A stretch of DNA of 13,895 bases, taken from Bdellovibrionales bacterium (GTDB taxonomy: Bacteria; Myxococcota; XYA12-FULL-58-9; SYDY01). The position numbers and the translations under genes are program-made. The stretch covers positions 1 to 13,895 of the forward strand of contig SYDY01000040.1 of the NCBI GenBank assembly GCA_005801425.1, in the 5' to 3' direction. The notes below the pieces were generated by a model. That model was not told the origin of the DNA, made no database searches, and saw only the letters and a program-made list of their open reading frames with translations. Below, in pieces: positions 1 through 6,531 of the stretch; position 1 is the first letter of the stretch, and every line of letters begins with the position of its first letter.

Positions 1-33
1 CCGCCCGATAAAATTTTGAATCAAAGGCCGCAC

Positions 34-58
34 GGGCGGTTCACGAACCGCCCCTACA
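34..58 (+). repeat. REP-like palindromic element, copy A
   Basis: An imperfect palindrome GGGCGGTTCACGAACCGCCC (34-53) is followed by CTACA (54-58). It matches copies at 4524 and 10100 except for one central base (A instead of G at 43). It lies beyond the stop codon of the RCC1 lipoprotein gene with its CTACA end facing that gene. The transcript would fold into a GC-rich hairpin, but no U-tract follows it on either strand, so a role as a plain intrinsic terminator is uncertain. The window's first seven bases (CCGCCCG) are complementary to 33-39 and may be the edge of another hairpin. Confidence 0.8.
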
Positions 59-76
59 AAAAAAAAAAAAAAAAAA
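58..76. repeat. Homopolymeric A19 tract
   Basis: Nineteen consecutive A residues lie between the CTACA end of REP-like copy A and the TAG stop codon of the RCC1 gene. On the gene's strand this reads as T19 starting directly after the stop codon, before the hairpin rather than after it as in a standard terminator. Such a run is prone to slippage in replication and sequencing, so its exact length may vary. Confidence 0.9.
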
Positions 77-3000
77 CTAACGCAATGTGACCGTTGCTAT
101 TTCCGGAAAATCCTTTCCCCAACACTTTACGATATCGCCCACAAGATACGCACATGCATGGGCATTGCCTGCTGATATTGCAAGAACATTTGCACCCAAA
201 AAAACAGCGGTTGATGGTTGTTTCACAACCGCCGAAGGAGTAGGAGAAATGCCCAACCGATTATCAGCATGATTTCCCCAACAACGCACCGTGTGGTCAT
301 CATAAATCGCACAACTAAATCCTGAGCCGAGGGCGACTGCGAGGACTTCGTTGGTTGATGTTGCCACTGGCACTGTCGACGTTACATTCGTTCCACATGA
401 CGTAGGATTGTTCCCAACTTGGCATGTGTCATTTTTACCCCAACACCGCAATTTTCCGGTATTGCGCAGAACGAGACAAGCATGGCCATTGCCCGATGCA
501 ATCTGTTGAACAGTTGCTCCCGTAAAATCAATCGCGATCGCCGTTTTCGAGAGATTGCCATCAGTTGAAGTGATGCCCAGACTGCCCTCTGTATTTCTCC
601 CCCAACACATGACACTGCGATTATCGAGCAACGCACACGTATGGTTGGAACCTGCTGCAAGGGCTACCGCAGTACGGCTCGCACCAACCGAGATAGGGAG
701 TAAATTTCTCCCCATTTCATCAGGCCCATCGCCCACGTTGACCATCGCTGAAGCCGCCACACCCAATTCACCGTTCACATTCCCACCCCAACACTTCACC
801 GTGCCATTGCCCGCCAATGCGCAAACATGGGTTGCCCCCACAGAAACGGATCGCACCGAATCAGGTACAGGAACAGATTGCACCAAAGTCTGAAGCGATA
901 CCGGATTGTACGTCGATGGAATTGTTGGTGGGATTGTTGCACCACCACGGGGATCCTTGTCACCAAGCCCCAATTGTCCGTTGGTATTCAAACCCCAGCA
1001 CCGCACTTTGTTATCATCCACCACCACGCACGTTGTGGATGTATTAGCACTCACACCATGGGCCACGGAGAAACTTCCCAAAGACACCGCCGATAATATT
1101 TGAGGATTGAGCTGAGTTGTGGAGTTATTACCCAATCCAAGCTGTCCTGAAAGATTCGCAGCACCCCAACACTTCACCGAAGCATCATCCAAAATAGAAC
1201 ACGAATATCCCGTGCCCAATGCAAGAGGATGCGTGTCGTAGCCATCGCAGGTGTCATTGCAAATCCAATTGTTATCGCACAATTCAAATCGGTCGAGCTG
1301 GCCGTTGCCGCATGTGGTGGTCACCGCAACGGCATCAGCACTACTGCTTTGAACGGTTGCATCGCCTAATCCCAATTGCCCTACATGGTTCAATCCCCAG
1401 CACTTCACTGTACCATCGTCCAAATACGCACAGGTATGGAATCCTACGCTGGTCGCAGCAATCGCCATGGCTCTGTGGTTTCCACCAAAGGTAGGTGTCA
1501 CCAACGTGCCTGCTGCTGAAGTGGTCGCTCCATTTCCCAACTCACGCGACGTATTTAATCCCCAGCATCGAACGCTTTGATCATCAAGCAATGCACATGC
1601 GTGGGCTGCACCTGCGGTGAGTGCTTTCGCCTTGAGGGTCCCGCCAAATGCAACGTTCTGCGGTGTATGTATTTGGGTCGGTACCGCTGTAGACGACACA
1701 CCCAATTGCCCACTTCTGTTGTCTCCCCAACACTTCACCTTACCATCGCTCAACAACACGCACGTAAATGCGCCGCCAGCGGCGAGTGATACGGGAGTAA
1801 TACCGATACCCAAACCCAAAGTAGGTCCCGCGATGCCTGCAATCTCATTGAGCTCATCACCCACACTATTCGTACTTTGAATGCCAAGTTGATTGTTGGT
1901 ATTTTTTCCCCAACATTTGACGGTATTATCATTAAGAATGGCGCATGTATGGTCTCTGCCTGCTGCAATTTCTACAGGTGTTTTGCCTGTCCCGAAATTA
2001 ATGGCAGTCAGAGGATTTGCAATTTCACCCGATGCATCACCAATCACAGCAGAAGCGCCCGTATTGACCTGGCCTAATCGACCGTCAGCATTATTCCCCC
2101 AACATCTCACCGTCGCATTGTCTAAAATTGCACATGCATGTGTTCCACCCATGGCGAGCCGTACGGCCTTAATGGGTGTTACAGGAACAACGTTCGGCAC
2201 ATTGCCAAAATCAACAAGGACCAATGCATCGCCCATTTGCAGCGGTGCTGTTCCAACAGACGCAACAGCCCCTGTGCCAGTCGGGGGTTTGCCTATCCCC
2301 AACAGCCCGGCAGCAGACGTAGTAGGTGGCGGCGGAGATGACGGCGGGTGTTCTTCCTCCCAAACCTTAGAATTGCTTCCCCAGCACACAACCCGACCAT
2401 TGTCCATCAGAGCGCATACGCTAGCACGCCCTACGACGACAGCATTGGCAGTTCTTCCCACAGGGAGCGCGACGGGTGACGTGGCATGATACCGATCTGA
2501 TGCATGCTCCAAACCCAATTGCCCAAATTCATTATAACCCCAACACTGCACATCACCTTTTGGCGTGATGACACACGTAACAGCATCACCAAGCGCCAAG
2601 GGCATTTTGCGATAACCATCGCAGGTGTCGTTGCAAATAAATTTTCCGTCGCACAATTCGCCGGCATCAAGCGTTCCGTTGCCACATGTTCCCGTGCGCG
2701 GAATGGGCGTGTACGTACACGCACGCTGGCAATCTGTTCCCACCAAAGCATCCAACGTGTTGGCATTGTTATCATCGCAAGAACTAGGACAGTTTGCATC
2801 GCAGGATTCAGCGGGTTCTACGATTGTGTTTCCGCACACAGCTAAGCAATCGGTATCTGTATTGGCGTTATTAGAAAGACAACAACCATCGCCAGATAAC
2901 GAAGCACTCATAGGCGTATGTGTACATTCAAGGGAACATGCACTCTCACTCCCTGTTTGTGTATCCACCGTGCATGCATTGCCATCATCACACGACGTAG

Positions 3001-3391
3001 GACAATTGCCATCACATTTTTCTGGGCTCTGCACCAAGCCATCGCCACAGACAACATCACAATCGGTATCAACATTGATAAGAGAATTATTGCATTCATT
3101 AACGTGACAACAACCATCGCCACTTGCACACCCAAGCACTGTTGCTTGGCATCTGATTTGGCATGGCTCTCCCAACGGCGCATTGCGCGTACACGGATTG
3201 TCATCAGCATCTGCCAGGCAGACCGTGGGGCAATTGCCATCGCAGCGCTCTCCTGGATCGATCACCCCATTGCCACACAGCAATTCCGCACGGCCTGCAC
3301 CTATTTTAAGATCACTGAATTGGCATCCAGAACCTACCCATGCAGCCAAGAACATCACGCGGCGAAAAAACATAACCCCATGTTGTGACAT
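77..3391 (-). CDS. Large RCC1-repeat lipoprotein with Cys-rich N-terminus and two 7-blade units
   Basis: Predicted 1104-aa exported protein; exact function unknown. The N-terminus (MSQHGVMFFRRVMFLAAW) is a signal peptide ending in a weak lipobox GSGC, with Cys23 as the likely lipidated residue. Residues about 39-225 are Cys-rich with CGNG/CGDG...CD motifs resembling the myxobacterial disulfide repeat. A CGNG...ICNDTCDGY module (about 236-260) precedes seven RCC1-type blades (CWG motifs near residues 283-666). A second such module (about 694-718) precedes seven more (CWG near 741-1092). Each blade has the pattern H.CA.L....V.CWG.N..GQLG with two cysteines, plausibly a disulfide. Blade 2 carries a Glu/Pro-rich insert (about 343-358). 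RCC1 propellers usually serve in protein binding, so a surface or periplasmic binding or adhesive role is an inference. The ATG at 3391 is preferred over an upstream in-frame TTG (3409), which sits almost at the predicted transcription start. An ATG at 3373 is also possible. Confidence 0.88.
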   Translation of the reverse strand: MSQHGVMFFRRVMFLAAWVGSGCQFSDLKIGAGRAELLCGNGVIDPGERCDGNCPTVCLADADDNPCTRNAPLGEPCQIRCQATVLGCASGDGCCHVNECNNSLINVDTDCDVVCGDGLVQSPEKCDGNCPTSCDDGNACTVDTQTGSESACSLECTHTPMSASLSGDGCCLSNNANTDTDCLAVCGNTIVEPAESCDANCPSSCDDNNANTLDALVGTDCQRACTYTPIPRTGTCGNGTLDAGELCDGKFICNDTCDGYRKMPLALGDAVTCVITPKGDVQCWGYNEFGQLGLEHASDRYHATSPVALPVGRTANAVVVGRASVCALMDNGRVVCWGSNSKVWEEEHPPSSPPPPTTSAAGLLGIGKPPTGTGAVASVGTAPLQMGDALVLVDFGNVPNVVPVTPIKAVRLAMGGTHACAILDNATVRCWGNNADGRLGQVNTGASAVIGDASGEIANPLTAINFGTGKTPVEIAAGRDHTCAILNDNTVKCWGKNTNNQLGIQSTNSVGDELNEIAGIAGPTLGLGIGITPVSLAAGGAFTCVLLSDGKVKCWGDNRSGQLGVSSTAVPTQIHTPQNVAFGGTLKAKALTAGAAHACALLDDQSVRCWGLNTSRELGNGATTSAAGTLVTPTFGGNHRAMAIAATSVGFHTCAYLDDGTVKCWGLNHVGQLGLGDATVQSSSADAVAVTTTCGNGQLDRFELCDNNWICNDTCDGYDTHPLALGTGYSCSILDDASVKCWGAANLSGQLGLGNNSTTQLNPQILSAVSLGSFSVAHGVSANTSTTCVVVDDNKVRCWGLNTNGQLGLGDKDPRGGATIPPTIPSTYNPVSLQTLVQSVPVPDSVRSVSVGATHVCALAGNGTVKCWGGNVNGELGVAASAMVNVGDGPDEMGRNLLPISVGASRTAVALAAGSNHTCALLDNRSVMCWGRNTEGSLGITSTDGNLSKTAIAIDFTGATVQQIASGNGHACLVLRNTGKLRCWGKNDTCQVGNNPTSCGTNVTSTVPVATSTNEVLAVALGSGFSCAIYDDHTVRCWGNHADNRLGISPTPSAVVKQPSTAVFLGANVLAISAGNAHACAYLVGDIVKCWGKDFPEIATVTLR

Positions 3392-3421
3392 GATGTGCGT
3401 TTCTCGCAACTTTCAGGAACC

Positions 3422-3450
3422 ATTGTACCGCGCTGGCGTTGGCCCTATAA
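3422..3450 (-). promoter_or_regulatory. Candidate sigma70 promoter for the RCC1 lipoprotein gene
   Basis: On the minus strand, TTATAG (3450-3445) and TACAAT (3427-3422, 5 of 6 match to the -10 consensus) are separated by 17 bp. Transcription would begin near 3415, leaving about a 24-nt leader before the ATG at 3391. The -35 match is weak (3 of 6). The boxes overlap those of the opposite promoter. Confidence 0.4.
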
Positions 3451-3451
3451 T
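3423..3451 (+). promoter_or_regulatory. Candidate sigma70 promoter for sodC
   Basis: A perfect TATAAT (3446-3451) lies 17 bp downstream of TTGTAC (3423-3428, 3 of 6 match to the -35 consensus). The expected start point near 3458 is immediately before the ATG at 3459 and 10 nt before the ATG at 3468. The message would therefore be leaderless or have a very short leader. Confidence 0.5.
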
Positions 3452-3458
3452 CTCGGAA

Positions 3459-3983
3459 ATGAGATCGATGACATCATTATTTCTTCTTGGATTGCCATGG
3501 TTTGCGGCTTGTGCACACTCACAATCTGCCACGCAGGCTAGGAGCACCCTCGCAGGGCTTGGCGACAATACAGGCCTCTCAGGGCAAGTGACCTTTCTGA
3601 GTCAATCGGATGGAGTTCAGATCGAAGGCCACGTCGCGGGGCTCATCCCCGAAAGTGTGCACGGTTTTCACGTCCATGAAACGGGCAGCTGCGCAAGCGC
3701 CGACGGCATGTCAGCTGGAGGGCATTTCAATCCAGAAGGACACGCCCACGGCAGCATCACAGGCGTCTCCCATATCGGCGATCTGGGCAACATCACCGCA
3801 GATCAGAGTGGAAACGCCACAATTAACGTGTTCAAAGCAGGGGCAACGTTGGGCACAGATGCCAACAGCCTGTTAGGACGCGCTGTCATTGTTCATGTCA
3901 CCGCCGATGATCTCACATCTCAGCCGACCGGTGCCGCTGGCGCTCGCATCGCCTGTGGTGTTATTGAACCTGTGTCGCAATAA
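3459..3983 (+). CDS. sodC: Cu/Zn superoxide dismutase, exported (SodC)
   Basis: Converts superoxide to oxygen and hydrogen peroxide outside the cytoplasm. The 174-aa product has all expected metal ligands. Copper: His71 and His73 (GFHVHETGSC), His89 (GGHFNP, bridging) and His146 (GRAVIVHV). Zinc: His89, His97, His105 and Asp108 (HIGDLGN). Cys78 and Cys166 fit the conserved disulfide, and Arg163 (GARIACG) fits the active-site arginine. The N-terminus is a signal peptide. WFAAC gives a possible lipobox with Cys18 but with Phe at -3, where Leu is usual; cleavage at ACA by signal peptidase I is an alternative. The start could be ATG 3459 or ATG 3468; both lie just after the predicted transcription start. 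The open frame continues upstream to 3183, but that part is antisense to the RCC1 gene and precedes the signal peptide. The gene is followed 15 bp later by the next gene, with which it is probably cotranscribed. Confidence 0.95.
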   Translation: MRSMTSLFLLGLPWFAACAHSQSATQARSTLAGLGDNTGLSGQVTFLSQSDGVQIEGHVAGLIPESVHGFHVHETGSCASADGMSAGGHFNPEGHAHGSITGVSHIGDLGNITADQSGNATINVFKAGATLGTDANSLLGRAVIVHVTADDLTSQPTGAAGARIACGVIEPVSQ

Positions 3984-3998
3984 CTTCGAGGTAATATA

Positions 3999-4460
3999 AT
4001 GTCTCAGCCCATCTCCCCCGCCCTTAAGCGTATCATCGCCTTGATCGTATTTTTTAGCGTTGTTTTTGTGGTGATGTGCACCCAAGGGTACATGAAGTTC
4101 AAAGCGTACCAAAAGGCACAGGCAGCCACGTGGATTGATGGATCGCCCTGGAATGCCCATGCGTTCTCCATCCCTGAATGCCTGCAAGCAGGATGGCAAT
4201 GGCAAAAGGGCTGCGATGGTCTTCCTACGTTATGCAAATTGCATAGCCAAACCTTGTTTCACGGATGTTTAAAAAGCCAAGATCGCAAAAGCTATTGCGA
4301 CACCATGGGAGCACCTGAAATTACCAAAGATATTTATAAAATGTGCAATCAGATCATCAATCCGGCATTGCTCACACTCACGCTGGCGAAAGAGCGTAGC
4401 CAATGCAATGCCATGGGTCGGGTGATCGATGATGTGTGTCGAGGGTATAAAAAGGAATAA
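3999..4460 (+). CDS. Small membrane-anchored protein with eight extracytoplasmic cysteines
   Basis: A 153-aa protein of no family I recognise. Residues about 11-28 form one hydrophobic membrane segment (RIIALIVFFSVVFVVMC) preceded by a short N-terminus with one Lys and one Arg. The rest is soluble and holds cysteines at 61, 72, 79, 90, 100, 116, 136 and 147. An even number in an apparently exported domain suggests up to four disulfides. A good ribosome-binding site GAGGT (3988-3992) lies 6 nt before the ATG. It starts 15 bp after the sodC stop codon, so the two are probably one operon. A role linked to envelope redox or metal handling is only a guess from this context. Confidence 0.8.
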   Translation: MSQPISPALKRIIALIVFFSVVFVVMCTQGYMKFKAYQKAQAATWIDGSPWNAHAFSIPECLQAGWQWQKGCDGLPTLCKLHSQTLFHGCLKSQDRKSYCDTMGAPEITKDIYKMCNQIINPALLTLTLAKERSQCNAMGRVIDDVCRGYKKE

Positions 4461-4472
4461 TGCTGTATTTTT

Positions 4473-4504
4473 CTTTTAGGGGCGCTTGTGAAGCGCCCTA
4501 AAAG
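4473..4504. repeat. Hairpin related to the REP-like family, inverted (copy B); possible terminator
   Basis: An inverted repeat: CTTTTAGGGGCGCTT (4473-4487), loop GTG, then AAGCGCCCTAAAAG (4491-4504), with one unpaired G. On the minus strand it reads GGGCGCTTCACAAGCGCCCC followed by TAAAAG, resembling the GGGCG...CGCCCCTA pattern of the other elements but in reverse orientation. It lies 13 nt after the Cys-rich gene's stop codon, between convergent genes. The T-rich part lies on the 5' side of the stem, so it is not a textbook terminator in either direction, though the strong stem could still end or protect transcripts. Confidence 0.55.
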
Positions 4505-4523
4505 TTTCATTCAAGCATCGCAA

Positions 4524-4548
4524 GGGCGGTTCGCGAACCGCCCCTACA
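4524..4548 (+). repeat. REP-like palindromic element, copy C
   Basis: The perfect palindrome GGGCGGTTCGCGAACCGCCC (4524-4543) is followed by CTACA. All 25 bases are identical to 10100-10124. It lies 17 nt past the parC stop codon with CTACA facing that gene, the same arrangement as copies A and E. Confidence 0.9.
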
Positions 4549-4565
4549 GTGAACACAAAAACCGA

Positions 4566-6527
4566 TTACAACAACTTCCCTTGCCGATCGGCTTTGCTCG
4601 GTGCTTTGGCTTTTCCACGTTCAACGACAGTCACCCGTGACACCGGTTTGTTGCCCACGTGAATACCGCGTGTGGTGGTGCCCATCAATTCGAGACTTGC
4701 CAGATCAAACGTAGTACCCGCAACGCGCTGCCTAGAGCCTGCCTGATAGCTCACTTCAAGCACACCGGGCTTATCACCTTGCAACAGAAGATCGACTTTG
4801 CAATCTACATCCTTCATCAGGCTGTATTCTTTGTTGCGAATAAACTTATGGATGTGTACTTTTTTCGCAAACAAATTTTTCTTTTTGTCACGATAAACGA
4901 CGGTAAAGATCACACCTTGTTCGGGATCAAAAAGGTCACAATACAAAACTTTGCCATTGAGAAGCACTTTTTCAGGCACTGGCATAATGCGATAGCTGCC
5001 ATCATCTGAAATCACCAAAAATAAATCGTATTCACTGCACGTGATCCCATAACTGTCGCCTTTGACTTGGGTTCCAAAAAAACCGCTCTTGCTGTCATAG
5101 GTGACTTTAAGCGTTTGTCTCGCCACGGCCTTGCGATCGACACTTTCAAACGTCGTGATTTCCGTGCGCCGTGGGTACTGTTTCCCGTATTTTTTAATCA
5201 AACCATCCAAATAAGAAATGACGGTTTTCGTCAGATGGGAAAGTTTGCTTTCTGCCGATTTGAGAGCCTCGGCGATAGCATCCATTTGTTCGAGGTGCCT
5301 TGCAATATCAAACGCAGAAATACGACGGATCCGAATTTCAAGAAGACGCTTCACATCGTCATCCGTGATCTCGCGTATGAAACTCTTTTTAAATGGCGCC
5401 ATACCTTCATGGATCGTTGAGGTCAAACCCTCTTCCGTGGTCGCTTTTTCAAGGCGCTTGTACACACGTTCTTCAATAAAGATCCGTTCAAGCGTGAGCC
5501 AATGCTGCTTGTCTTGAAGCCTTGCAAGCTCAAATTCAAGCTCAACTTTGATCTGGGCACGAAGACGGGTGGTGCAATCTTCAAGCACCTGCTCCACCGT
5601 GTATTCCACGGGGCGCCGATCTCGGATCACCACAATATTGCTCGACACCGACATTTCGCAGTCGGTGTACGCGTAGAGCTGCGGGATCACCTCTTCGGCG
5701 GTTGTACCGCGCGGCAACACCAATTCGATTTCAACTTTATCGGTGGTGTAATCGTTGATGCTGGCAATCTTCACTTTGTTTTTTTGCGCAGCCGCTTCGA
5801 TACTGGCGATAAGGCCTTCGGTGGTGGTGGCAAAAGGGATCTCGCTCACCACAATTGTTTTTTCGTTTTTTTCTTTGATGCGCGCGCGCAGCTTTACTTT
5901 CCCACGACCATGATCGTATTCCGAAACGTCCATCAATCCGCCATGGATGGCATCAGGATAGAGTTCATAGGATCCGCCCTTGAGAATGGCTTTTTGTGCT
6001 TCCAAAAGTTCACCGAAATTGTGCGGCAAAATTTTGGTGGCCATGCCAACGGCAATGCCTTCGGTGCCAAGCATCAGCACCACGGGCAATTTGGAAGGCA
6101 AAAACTCGGGTTCTTCTTTGCGCCCATCGTAGCTTGGAACAAACTTGGTCAAATGCTTGTTAAACAGGGTTTCTCGGGCAAGATCCGTAAGACGACATTC
6201 GATGTATCGTGATGCTGCCGCCGCGTGCCCTGTGATCACATTCCCAAAATTTCCTTGTTTTTCGATAAAATATTCTTTGTTTGCAAGCACCACCAACGCA
6301 TCGCCAATGGACACATCCCCGTGGGGATGCAGCTTCATGGACTCGCCGATGATATTGGCCACTTTGTGAAACTTGCCATCGTCTGTATCAAAAAGCGTCG
6401 CAAGAATGCGTCGCTGAACAGGCTTGCACCCATCGCGAATATCAGGAATGGCGCGGTCGATAACCACGTAGGATGCATACTCGATAAAATTTTGGCGCAT
6501 CAGCGCGGGGAGTTGATTGTCTCTCAT
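4566..6527 (-). CDS. parC: DNA topoisomerase IV subunit A (ParC)
   Basis: The 653-aa DNA-cleaving subunit of topoisomerase IV, which with ParE decatenates and relaxes DNA. The N-terminal winged-helix and tower region begins with QLPALMRQNFIEYASYVVID, a typical type IIA start. Tyr108 (SRYIECRL) with Arg107 is the DNA-linking pair. The quinolone region reads HPHGDVSIGD (67-76), with Val72 where GyrA has Ser83 and Asp76 retained. No QRRGGKG GyrA box is present, and the C-terminal domain is short (about 480-653), which favours ParC over GyrA; E. coli ParC is about 752 aa. The ATG at 6527 lies 4 nt after the parE stop. An in-frame GTG at 6539 overlapping parE is possible but adds only MLRF. The gene is surely cotranscribed with parE. 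Confidence 0.93.
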   Translation of the reverse strand: MRDNQLPALMRQNFIEYASYVVIDRAIPDIRDGCKPVQRRILATLFDTDDGKFHKVANIIGESMKLHPHGDVSIGDALVVLANKEYFIEKQGNFGNVITGHAAAASRYIECRLTDLARETLFNKHLTKFVPSYDGRKEEPEFLPSKLPVVLMLGTEGIAVGMATKILPHNFGELLEAQKAILKGGSYELYPDAIHGGLMDVSEYDHGRGKVKLRARIKEKNEKTIVVSEIPFATTTEGLIASIEAAAQKNKVKIASINDYTTDKVEIELVLPRGTTAEEVIPQLYAYTDCEMSVSSNIVVIRDRRPVEYTVEQVLEDCTTRLRAQIKVELEFELARLQDKQHWLTLERIFIEERVYKRLEKATTEEGLTSTIHEGMAPFKKSFIREITDDDVKRLLEIRIRRISAFDIARHLEQMDAIAEALKSAESKLSHLTKTVISYLDGLIKKYGKQYPRRTEITTFESVDRKAVARQTLKVTYDSKSGFFGTQVKGDSYGITCSEYDLFLVISDDGSYRIMPVPEKVLLNGKVLYCDLFDPEQGVIFTVVYRDKKKNLFAKKVHIHKFIRNKEYSLMKDVDCKVDLLLQGDKPGVLEVSYQAGSRQRVAGTTFDLASLELMGTTTRGIHVGNKPVSRVTVVERGKAKAPSKADRQGKLL

Positions 6528-6531
6528 AAAT

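Noticed and set aside
1893-2489. 198-codon plus-strand open frame
   Set aside because: It mirrors the repeated RCC1 codons on the opposite strand; it has no domain and no ribosome site.
100-2560. Recurrent CCCCAACACTTCACC-like motif, possibly a CRISPR-like or regulatory repeat
   Set aside because: It is the complement of the (V)KCWG codons that recur in every RCC1 blade. Spacing is irregular and fits the protein repeat.
3183-3458. Upstream extension of the sodC frame (92 more codons)
   Set aside because: It is antisense to the RCC1 gene, lies ahead of the promoter and would bury the signal peptide.
5502-6212. 236-codon plus-strand open frame
   Set aside because: Antisense shadow of parC, whose catalytic motifs are unmistakable.
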